A DNA stretch of 64,000 nucleotides, taken from contig NZ_CP015612.1 in the NCBI RefSeq assembly GCF_002138415.1, forward strand, positions 3,016,001 to 3,080,000. Direction: 5' to 3'. This document shows, one piece after another, positions 1 to 6,376 of the stretch; position 1 is the first letter of the stretch; each line of letters starts with the position of its first letter. This DNA comes from Stenotrophomonas maltophilia. GTDB lineage: Bacteria > Pseudomonadota > Gammaproteobacteria > Xanthomonadales > Xanthomonadaceae. The translations under genes and the position numbers were made by a program. The notes below the pieces were generated by a model. It was not told the DNA's origin and did not search any database. It worked only from the letters and a program-made list of their open reading frames with translations.

Positions 1-587
1 CCACCGATGCCGATGCCGAGCATGCCCGGCGGGCACCAGCCGGCGCCCATGGTCGGCACGGTCTTCAGCACCCAGTCGACGATGGAATCGGACGGGTTGA
101 GCATGGCGAACTTGGTCTTGGCTTCCGAACCACCACCCTTGGCGGCGACGATGACGTCGACGGTGTTGCCCGGCACCACCTTGACGTTGACCACGCCCGG
201 GGTGTTGTCCTTGGTATTGATGCGCTTGCCGGCCGGATCAGCCAGCACCGAGGCGCGCAGCTTGTTGTCCGGGTGCATGTAGGCACGGCGCACGCCCTCA
301 TTGGCCATGTCTTCCACGCCCATGGTGGCGTCATCCCAACGCACGTCCATGCCGATTTCCAGGAACACGGTGACGATGCCGGTGTCCTGGCAGATCGGAC
401 GGTGGCCTTCGGCGCACATGCGCGAATTGATCAGGATCTGCGCCATCGCTTCCTTCGCGGCCGGCGACTCCTCGCGCTCGTAGGCGGCGGCAAGGTTCTT
501 GATGTAGTCGACCGGGTGGTAGTACGAGATGTACTGCAGCGCGTCGGCGATGGACTGGATGAGGTCTTCCTGCTTGATCGATGTCAC
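1..587 (-). CDS. Class I fumarate hydratase, N-terminal part (runs off the left edge)
   Basis: About 195 N-terminal residues of an iron-sulfur class I fumarase, which interconverts fumarate and malate in the TCA cycle. The motif RPICQDTG holds the first cysteine of the kind that binds the 4Fe-4S cluster. It is followed by the AKGGGSEAKTKF segment and by WCPPG near the edge, which should hold a second cluster cysteine. The chosen start is GTG (585-587), giving VTSIKQEDLIQSIADAL; no better in-frame ATG is seen upstream. The C-terminal part lies outside the window. The gene diverges from the ECF41 sigma factor gene. Family assignment is firm; which fum paralogue it is cannot be said. Confidence 0.9.
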   Translation of the reverse strand, partial: MTSIKQEDLIQSIADALQYISYYHPVDYIKNLAAAYEREESPAAKEAMAQILINSRMCAEGHRPICQDTGIVTVFLEIGMDVRWDDATMGVEDMANEGVRRAYMHPDNKLRASVLADPAGKRINTKDNTPGVVNVKVVPGNTVDVIVAAKGGGSEAKTKFAMLNPSDSIVDWVLKTVPTMGAGWCPPGMLGIGIG

Positions 588-666
588 GTCTTGCTCGCTT
601 GCTCGAGGCTGGCGGGGGTAATCCGCCCATTTTACCCCCTCCCCCGGCCGCAGGATCACAATCTCG

Positions 667-698
667 GGGTCGGATCCCCTGCAAGGGGCTCTGACCCC
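667..698. repeat. Palindromic intergenic repeat, GGGTCGGA...TCTGACCC type
   Basis: An imperfect inverted repeat (ggggtcggatcccctgc / aaggggctctgacccc) between the divergent fumarase and sigma factor genes. Related palindromes occur at 2861-2898 and 8611-8649, so this is a dispersed family rather than a local regulatory site. Confidence 0.6.
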
Positions 699-706
699 AC
701 ACTCCC

Positions 707-733
707 TGTCACGTGTGCTCCCTTCCCGGCGTC
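707..733 (+). promoter_or_regulatory. ECF41-type promoter of the sigma factor gene
   Basis: TGTCACG (707-713), exactly 16 bases, then CGTC (730-733). This matches the promoter reported for group ECF41 sigma factors (TGTCACA-N16-CGTC) except at the last base of the -35 element. The -10 element ends nine bases before the ATG at 743, so the transcript would start at or just before the start codon. The same motif with the same spacing precedes the decarboxylase gene at 2318, which supports autoregulation plus one nearby target. Confidence 0.75.
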
Positions 734-742
734 CTAGTCGAC

Positions 743-1639
743 ATGAACCCTGAAACCGCTTTCCAGACCCACCGCCCGCGCCTGATGGCCCTGGCCTACC
801 GCCTGCTTGGCAGCCGCACCGACGCCGAAGACGTGGTCCAGGACGCCTGGCTGCGCTGGTCTGGCGCCGACCCGGCCAGCGTCCGCGATGCCGAGGCCTG
901 GCTGGTCACCACCACCACCCGGCTCGGCCTGGACCGGCTGCGCGCGGCCAAGCGCGAGCGCGTGCACTACATTGGCCCGTGGCTGGCCGAGCCGCTGGCG
1001 GTCACCCTGGAGCCCGACCCGGCGCCCGGCCCCGCCCAGCTGCATGCGCTGGCCGACGACGTCTCGGTCGCCTTCCTGACCCTGCTCGAACAGCTCGGCC
1101 CCGAGGAACGCGCTGCCTTCCTGCTGAAGGAGGCCTTCGACCACGACTACCGCGAAATCGCCGACCTGATCGGTCACAGCGAAGCCAACTGCCGGCAGCT
1201 GGTACACCGTGCCCGGCAGCGCCTGCACGCCGGACGGCCGCGCTTCAACGCCGATGCCAGCCAGCACCGGCAGCTGCTGGCGCGCTTCATGGACGCCTCG
1301 CAGCGCGGCGACAGCGAGGCGATCCAGGCCCTGCTGCACGCCAACGCCGTACTGGTTTCCGACGGCGGTGGCGTGGTCACTGCGGCGGTGCGGCCCCTGC
1401 TCGGCGCCGAACGCATCGGCCGCCTGTTCTGGGCCATCGCCCGCCGCGGCGCGGTGCATCCGGCGCAGCTGGGCTACGTCAACGGCGAACCGGCGATCCT
1501 GCGCTTCATCGGTGATCGCCTGCATTCGGTCACCACCATCGAGGTGGTCGATGGGCGCATCGCCAATGTGTACAGCGTGCTGAATCCGGAAAAGCTGCCG
1601 GGGTTCAAGATGTCCGTTAGGCCCACCGGGCTGAAATAG
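743..1639 (+). CDS. ECF41-group RNA polymerase sigma factor with SnoaL-like C-terminal domain
   Basis: A 298-residue extracytoplasmic-function sigma factor. Residues 1-70 hold sigma region 2 (GSRTDAEDVVQDAWLRW) and about 110-165 hold region 4 (EIADLIGHSEANCRQLVHRA). The rest is a fused SnoaL/NTF2-like domain. The three landmarks of ECF41 are visible: WLAEPL near residue 80 (usually WLPEP), DGGG near 207 and NPEKL near 281. In this group the C-terminal extension modulates sigma activity and no anti-sigma factor is needed; none is encoded nearby. The ATG at 743 was chosen because an upstream in-frame GTG at 713 lies inside the promoter. No Shine-Dalgarno is present, so the mRNA is probably leaderless. 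Confidence 0.88.
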   Translation: MNPETAFQTHRPRLMALAYRLLGSRTDAEDVVQDAWLRWSGADPASVRDAEAWLVTTTTRLGLDRLRAAKRERVHYIGPWLAEPLAVTLEPDPAPGPAQLHALADDVSVAFLTLLEQLGPEERAAFLLKEAFDHDYREIADLIGHSEANCRQLVHRARQRLHAGRPRFNADASQHRQLLARFMDASQRGDSEAIQALLHANAVLVSDGGGVVTAAVRPLLGAERIGRLFWAIARRGAVHPAQLGYVNGEPAILRFIGDRLHSVTTIEVVDGRIANVYSVLNPEKLPGFKMSVRPTGLK

Positions 1640-1663
1640 GGCAACATCTTTCCACTTTGGAAA

Positions 1664-2143
1664 ATGATGCCGCCGCCCATGACTCAGAAAAAACCAAGAA
1701 GAAGAATCAGGATAAATGCCGGAGACGTCTTCGCTGTTCCTTTATCAGTTGATGAATTTATCTTTGGCTATGTGCGAGCCTATCAAGACCCTGATGTCGC
1801 GATACTTCCGTTCATCTCGAACGGCAGAATGCTAGGCGAGCACGAGATTCCTACACTTGAATGCCACTTGCACGTTGCATCGCTCCGTGTCGCCATGGAA
1901 CGAGGCGAATGGCCTCGAATTGGCAGTGTTCCATTCGAAGATGAGATCTCTTCCTGGCCTCCTCCCAGAAAGCAGATCATTGACTTCAGACCTGATGTTC
2001 GCCTTGTCATAGTACAAGGGCGACTTATGAACTCAGATCTCTACGGTGAATGGGAAAATCTCCCTGAGATTGTCAGACGTGACGATGACGGCCTGAAGCA
2101 ACTCATACAAGATTCAAGATCAGGCTTTCTACAGATGGAATAG
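1664..2143 (+). CDS. Imm26-like immunity protein, orphan
   Basis: A 159-residue acidic protein resembling the Imm26 family of polymorphic-toxin immunity proteins. The N-terminal AGDVFAVPLSVDEFIFGYV matches the family's GDVFAIPL...Y.FG.V pattern. A central GEWPRIGSVPFEDE followed by a PP pair matches the G.W..IG..P...E signature. Base composition is visibly lower in GC than all neighbours from about 1640 to 2240, and codon choice differs (many A/T-ending codons), which suggests acquired DNA. No toxin gene is adjacent. ATGs at 1664, 1667 and 1679 are all possible starts. Family is inferred from motifs only. Confidence 0.65.
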   Translation: MMPPPMTQKKPRRRIRINAGDVFAVPLSVDEFIFGYVRAYQDPDVAILPFISNGRMLGEHEIPTLECHLHVASLRVAMERGEWPRIGSVPFEDEISSWPPPRKQIIDFRPDVRLVIVQGRLMNSDLYGEWENLPEIVRRDDDGLKQLIQDSRSGFLQME

Positions 2144-2247
2144 ATGCCCTTCGACACCCGCAGGATTTCGGTGAGCGCTGATGAGACGACAGGCGAGCAT
2201 ATAAAGTCGCATTCAGCCCATTAGCGATGTCGCTTTTGACCTTCAGG

Positions 2248-2274
2248 TGTCACGAACGGGCGCTGCACGGCGTC
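2248..2274 (+). promoter_or_regulatory. ECF41-type promoter of the decarboxylase gene
   Basis: TGTCACG (2248-2254), 16 bases, CGTC (2271-2274): identical in both elements and in spacing to the promoter of the sigma factor gene. It lies 43 bases before the ATG at 2318 and just inside the right edge of the lower-GC segment. Confidence 0.75.
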
Positions 2275-2317
2275 CTGGTAGTGAAAGGCGGCCATCGTGG
2301 CCGCCGTGGAGCCGAAA

Positions 2318-2767
2318 ATGTCCGACCACGCCTCTCCCCGCGTCCCTTACACCCGCTTGGCCGCCGAAGCCTTCAAGGGCCTGCTGGCCACCAGCCAGGC
2401 GGTGCATGACAGCTCGATCGATCCGACCCTGATGGAACTGCTGTTCCTGCGCGTGTCGCAGCTCAACGGCTGCGGCTACTGCATGGACATGCACGGCACG
2501 GCGCTGCGCAAGGGCGGCATCGAGCCGCGCAAGCTGGACACCCTGCCCGCCTGGCACGAAAGCCGTTTCTTCGATGCGCGCGAACGCGCGGCGCTGGGCT
2601 GGGCCGAGGCGCTGACCCGGCTGACCGACAGTGCGCCGTCGCAGGCGGCGTTCGATGCACTGGCGCCGCATTTCGACGAGAAGGGCATCAGTGACCTGAG
2701 CATGGGCATTGCGGTGATCAATGCCTGGAACCGGCTGGGCGCGGGCCTGCTGCCGCCGCTGCCGTAA
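2318..2767 (+). CDS. Carboxymuconolactone decarboxylase / AhpD-like protein (ECF41 target)
   Basis: A 149-residue all-helical protein of the CMD/AhpD family. It carries NGCGYCMDMHG near residues 49-59, that is the Cys-x-x-Cys-x-x-x-His centre of AhpD-type alkylhydroperoxidases, so a peroxidase or thiol-redox role is likelier than ring decarboxylation. CMD-family genes are one of the three classical partners of ECF41 sigma factors (carboxymuconolactone decarboxylase, oxidoreductase, epimerase). Here the partner has its own ECF41 promoter at 2248. The substrate is unknown. ATG 2318 was chosen over the in-frame GTG at 2297 because it matches the family's usual N-terminus. Confidence 0.85.
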   Translation: MSDHASPRVPYTRLAAEAFKGLLATSQAVHDSSIDPTLMELLFLRVSQLNGCGYCMDMHGTALRKGGIEPRKLDTLPAWHESRFFDARERAALGWAEALTRLTDSAPSQAAFDALAPHFDEKGISDLSMGIAVINAWNRLGAGLLPPLP

Positions 2768-2805
2768 AGGGGTCTGGCCGGGCGGGTCAGGTTCCTGCAA
2801 CGGTT

Positions 2806-2898
2806 GGTAGGTGTCGACCTTGGTTGACACGGTAGATCCACGCCATGCGTGGATGTGGCAGGGTCAGAGCCCTTTGCGCCGCAAAGGGATCTGACTCC
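2806..2898. repeat. Two SMAG palindromes followed by a GGGTC-type palindrome
   Basis: GGTAG plus the palindrome around GTGTCGACC (2806-2830), then GGTAG plus ATCCACGCCATGCGTGGAT (2831-2855), then a GGGTCAGAGCCC...GGGATCTGACTCC inverted repeat (2861-2898). The GTAG head and short stem are the hallmark of the S. maltophilia SMAG elements. The array fills the gap before the ABC transporter gene. Confidence 0.75.
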
Positions 2899-2958
2899 GG
2901 CGCGGCCACACGGCTGCACTGACCCCATCTGCACGCATCAGGCGCGCACAATACGCGC

Positions 2959-4830
2959 ATGCCTGCTACCCCCACCGCTGGCGCTGCCGCCGCGAAGAAA
3001 CCCAGCCTGCGCCAGCGCTTCAGGGCGATGCGCAACCTGCCACCGTTCCTGCGCATGGTCTGGCAGACCAGCCCTGCGCTCACCCTGGCCAGCCTCGGCC
3101 TGCGCCTGATCCGTGCGCTGCTGCCGGTGGCGATGCTGTACGTCGGCAAGCTGATCATCGACAGCGCCCTGCACCTGAGCCAGCACGATGCGGGCTTCCC
3201 GCCGCTGGGCGAGGCGCTGTCCAGCGGCGTGCTCAATCCGCTGCTGGGCCTGCTGGCGCTGGAATTCGGCCTGGCCATCGCCTCGGATCTGCTCGGCCGG
3301 CTGGTCAGCTACGCCGATGCCCTGCTCTCGGAACTGTTCGCCAACGTCACCAGCATCCGGTTGATGGAACACGCGGCAACGCTGGATCTGGAGGACTTCG
3401 AGGACCCGGACCTGCAGGACAAGCTGGACCGTGCGCGACGCCAGACCATGGGCCGGATGAACCTGATGAGCCAGTTGTTCGGCCAGGTGCAGGACGCGAT
3501 CACCGTGGCCAGCCTCGCCGTCGGCCTGCTGGTCTACGCGCCGTGGCTGATCCTCCTGCTGGCGCTGGCACTGGTGCCGGCCTTCATCGGCGAATCGCAC
3601 TTCAACGCGGCCGGCTACAGCCTCAACTTCCAGTGGACGCCCGAGCGCCGCCAGCTCGACTACCTGCGCCAGCTCGGCGCCAGCGTGGAAACGGCCAAGG
3701 AAGTGAAGATCTACAACCTGCACCGCTTCCTGGTGGAGCGCTACCGGCGCCTGTCGGTGGCGCTGTTCCAGGCCAACCGCGCCCTGGCCCGGCGCCGCGC
3801 GTTCTGGGGCACGCTGCTGGCCGCACTGGGTACGCTGGGTTACTACACCGCCTATGCCTACATCGCCTGGCGCACGGTACGCGGCGACTTCTCGATCGGC
3901 GACCTGACCTTCCTCGCCGGCAGCTTCCTGCGCCTGCGCCAGCTGCTGGAGGGCCTGTTGATCGGGTTCTCGCAGGTGGCCAGCCAGGCGCTGTACCTGG
4001 ATGACCTGTTCTCGTTCTTCCAGATCCAGCCGGAAATCCACTCGCGCGAAGGTGCGGTGCGCGTGCCGCAGCCGATCCGCGAGGGCTTCGTGTTCGAGAA
4101 CGTCGGCTTCCGCTACCCGGATGCCGAGCAATGGGCCGTGCGCCACCTTGATTTCCAGCTGCAGGCCGGCGAAGTACTGGCCCTGGTCGGCGAGAACGGC
4201 GCCGGCAAGACCACCCTGGTGAAGCTGCTGGCGCGGCTGTACGAACCGGACGAGGGCCGCATCCTGCTCGATGGCCGCGACCTCCGCGATTACGACCTGG
4301 ACGACCTGCGCGCCAACCTCGGGGTGATCTTCCAGGACTTCGTGCGCTACAACCTCAGTGCCGGCGAGAACATCGGCGTCGGCCAGGTCGAGGCGATGGA
4401 CGACCAGGCACGCATCGCCGACGCCGCGCGGCGCGGCATGGCCGAGGAAGTGATCGAGGAATTGCCCGGCGGCTACGACCAGCTGATCGGCCGCCGCTTC
4501 AAGCAGGGCGTGGACCTGTCTGGTGGCCAATGGCAGAAGATCGCCATCGCCCGCGCATGGATGCGCAATGCGCAGGTGATGATCCTGGATGAGCCAACAG
4601 CAGCGCTGGATGCGCGCAGTGAGTTCGAGGTGTTCCAGCGGTTCAGGGAACTGGCGGATAATCGCACCGCCGTATTGATTTCCCACCGCTTTTCCTCGGT
4701 ACGCATGGCCGACCGCATCCTGGTGCTGGCCGATGGCCGGATCGAGGCCAGTGGCACCCATGAGCAACTGGTGGCCGAAGGCGGCCGTTATGCCGAGCTG
4801 TTCGAGCTGCAGGCGGCCGGTTACCGCTGA
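2959..4830 (+). CDS. ABC transporter, fused membrane and ATPase domains
   Basis: A 623-residue half-transporter of the exporter type. Membrane segments span roughly residues 35-325 and the nucleotide-binding domain covers about 380-615. Walker A is GENGAGKTT near 411, the signature is LSGGQ near 520 and Walker B is VMILDEP near 540, followed by an H-loop in LISHRFSS. The substrate cannot be deduced; it may be a lipid, peptide or drug. It stands alone between the repeat array and fpr and probably acts as a homodimer. A CACAAT hexamer ends six bases before the ATG, so a leaderless transcript is possible. Confidence 0.88.
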   Translation: MPATPTAGAAAAKKPSLRQRFRAMRNLPPFLRMVWQTSPALTLASLGLRLIRALLPVAMLYVGKLIIDSALHLSQHDAGFPPLGEALSSGVLNPLLGLLALEFGLAIASDLLGRLVSYADALLSELFANVTSIRLMEHAATLDLEDFEDPDLQDKLDRARRQTMGRMNLMSQLFGQVQDAITVASLAVGLLVYAPWLILLLALALVPAFIGESHFNAAGYSLNFQWTPERRQLDYLRQLGASVETAKEVKIYNLHRFLVERYRRLSVALFQANRALARRRAFWGTLLAALGTLGYYTAYAYIAWRTVRGDFSIGDLTFLAGSFLRLRQLLEGLLIGFSQVASQALYLDDLFSFFQIQPEIHSREGAVRVPQPIREGFVFENVGFRYPDAEQWAVRHLDFQLQAGEVLALVGENGAGKTTLVKLLARLYEPDEGRILLDGRDLRDYDLDDLRANLGVIFQDFVRYNLSAGENIGVGQVEAMDDQARIADAARRGMAEEVIEELPGGYDQLIGRRFKQGVDLSGGQWQKIAIARAWMRNAQVMILDEPTAALDARSEFEVFQRFRELADNRTAVLISHRFSSVRMADRILVLADGRIEASGTHEQLVAEGGRYAELFELQAAGYR

Positions 4831-4850
4831 GAACGCCTCTCGTTCCGCCT

Positions 4851-4869
4851 AATGAGAACCTGTCTCATT
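4851..4869. promoter_or_regulatory. Fur-box-like inverted repeat upstream of fpr
   Basis: AATGAGAACCTGTCTCATT is a 7-5-7 inverted repeat of 19 bases that agrees at 16 positions with the gammaproteobacterial-type Fur sequence AATGAGAATCATTCTCATT. A TAGAAT hexamer at 4875-4880 is a good -10 element, so a bound repressor would cover the promoter. The site is inferred from the sequence only. Confidence 0.5.
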
Positions 4870-4909
4870 TGAGATAGAATCACCCCGACGACTTTCGATA
4901 GATACGCCC

Positions 4910-5689
4910 ATGTCCTCCGCTTTTGGCGCCGAAACGGTGCTTGAGGTCCGTCACTGGACCGATGCCTACTTCAGCTTCACCCTCACCCGCGACAGCGGTT
5001 TCCGCTTCGAGAACGGCCAGTTCGTGATGATCGGCCTGGAAACCGAGGCGCGGCCGCTGCTCCGTGCGTATTCCATCGCCAGCGCCAACTGGGAAGAGCA
5101 TCTGGAGTTCTTCAGCATCAAGGTGCAGGACGGCCCGCTGACCTCGCGTCTGCAGCACATCAAGCCAGGCGACAAGGTGCTGGTCGGCAAGAAGCCCACC
5201 GGCACCCTGCTGATCAGCGACCTGCACCCGGGCAAGAACCTGTACCTGCTGGGCACCGGCACCGGCATGGCGCCGTGGCTGTCGGTCATCAAGGACCCGG
5301 AAACCTACGAGCGCTTCGAGAAGGTGATCCTCTGCCACGGCGTGCGCTACGAAAAGGACCTGGCCTACCGCGATTACTTCGAGAAGGAACTGCGCGAGCA
5401 TGAGTTCCTCGGCGAGATGATCGGCGACAAGCTGCTGTACTACCCGGCGGTGACCCGCGAGCCGTTCGCCAACCAGGGCCGCCTGACCCAGCTGATGGAA
5501 AGCGGCGAGATGCAGCGCACCCTCGGCCTGCCGGAGCTGAGCCCGGAAAACGACCGCGCGATGATCTGCGGCAGCCCGCAGATGCTGGCCGACCTACGCA
5601 CTGTGCTCGATGCCCGCGGCTTCCAGGTCTCGCCGCGCATCGGCCAGCCAGGCCACTACGTGTTCGAACGCGCGTTCGTCGAGAAATAA
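4910..5689 (+). CDS. fpr: Ferredoxin/flavodoxin-NADP+ reductase
   Basis: A 259-residue FAD enzyme that passes electrons between NADPH and ferredoxin or flavodoxin in the cytoplasm. RAYSIAS near residue 51 is the FAD-binding RxYS motif, GTGTGMAP near 115 is the NADP-binding loop, and CGSPQML lies near 220. The C-terminus ends FVEK, in the manner of the bacterial subclass I Fpr enzymes. Length is normal for the family. A TAGAAT -10 element and a Fur-box-like palindrome lie just upstream, so iron or redox control is plausible. A large palindrome follows the stop codon. Confidence 0.93.
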   Translation: MSSAFGAETVLEVRHWTDAYFSFTLTRDSGFRFENGQFVMIGLETEARPLLRAYSIASANWEEHLEFFSIKVQDGPLTSRLQHIKPGDKVLVGKKPTGTLLISDLHPGKNLYLLGTGTGMAPWLSVIKDPETYERFEKVILCHGVRYEKDLAYRDYFEKELREHEFLGEMIGDKLLYYPAVTREPFANQGRLTQLMESGEMQRTLGLPELSPENDRAMICGSPQMLADLRTVLDARGFQVSPRIGQPGHYVFERAFVEK

Positions 5690-5691
5690 GC

Positions 5692-5757
5692 AAAAAGGGG
5701 ACGGAGGGGATTAAGTCGTCTGTGCACAAACGACTTAATCCCCTCCGTCCCCTTTTT
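5692..5757. repeat. Long perfect palindrome, GGGGACGGAGGGGATTAAG family; probable terminator
   Basis: Two 28-base arms (5692-5719 and 5730-5757) are perfect inverted copies around a 10-base loop. The element starts with AAAAAGGGGACGG and ends in TTTTT, so it can act as a bidirectional terminator between the convergent fpr and glutathione peroxidase genes. A second member with a different loop is at 44086-44170. Confidence 0.85.
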
Positions 5758-5766
5758 GGGTTCATC

Positions 5767-6246
5767 TCACAGCAGCCCTTCGATCTCCCCGCGCAGCTGC
5801 TCCGGCTTGGTGGTGGGCGCATGGCGCGATACCACCCTCCCCTGGCGGTCAACCAGGAACTTGCTGAAATTCCACTTGATGCGGGCGCTACCCAGCAGGC
5901 CGCACTTCTCGCGTGACAGCCATGCCCACAACGGATCAGCCCCCTCGCCGTTGACCTCGATCTTCTCCGACAACGGAAAGCTGACCGGGTAGTCCAGCGA
6001 ACAGAACTGGCGGATCTGCGCGGCGTCGCCGGGTTCCTGCGCACCGAACTGGTTGCACGGGAAGCCGATCACCACCAGGCCACGCTCGCGGTAGTCCTGC
6101 CACAGCTGCTCCAGCCCGGTGTACTGCGGGGTGAAGCCACAACGGCTGGCGACATTGACCAGCAGCAACGGGTGGCCCTGGTACTGGGCCAGGGTCTGCG
6201 GCTGGCCGTCGAGGTCGCGGAAGCTGAAATCGTAGGCAGTGGTCAT
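5767..6246 (-). CDS. Glutathione peroxidase family protein (cysteine type)
   Basis: A 159-residue thiol peroxidase that reduces hydroperoxides using glutathione or thioredoxin. NVASRCGFTPQY holds the peroxidatic cysteine (not selenocysteine). PCNQFGAQEPG supplies the conserved glutamine and WNFSKFLV the tryptophan and asparagine of the catalytic tetrad. No signal peptide, so cytoplasmic. The ATG at 6246 (MTTAYDFSF) was chosen over a longer reading because it fits the family's N-terminus. Convergent with fpr. Confidence 0.92.
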   Translation of the reverse strand: MTTAYDFSFRDLDGQPQTLAQYQGHPLLLVNVASRCGFTPQYTGLEQLWQDYRERGLVVIGFPCNQFGAQEPGDAAQIRQFCSLDYPVSFPLSEKIEVNGEGADPLWAWLSREKCGLLGSARIKWNFSKFLVDRQGRVVSRHAPTTKPEQLRGEIEGLL

Positions 6247-6376
6247 GGCAACGGGCCGTGGGCGGTGAACGGATGATACCCGCGCCCGGCCCCGGCAACA
6301 TGCCTTTTGACACAAGTGCGGGCGCCGCCGGCCGGGTTACCCTCGGGCCCTTGTTTGCCTTACCGGAGTTCCTACC

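Noticed and set aside
713..742. An earlier GTG start for the ECF41 sigma factor
   Set aside because: The codons would lie inside the ECF41 promoter (707-733) and encode no conserved residues.
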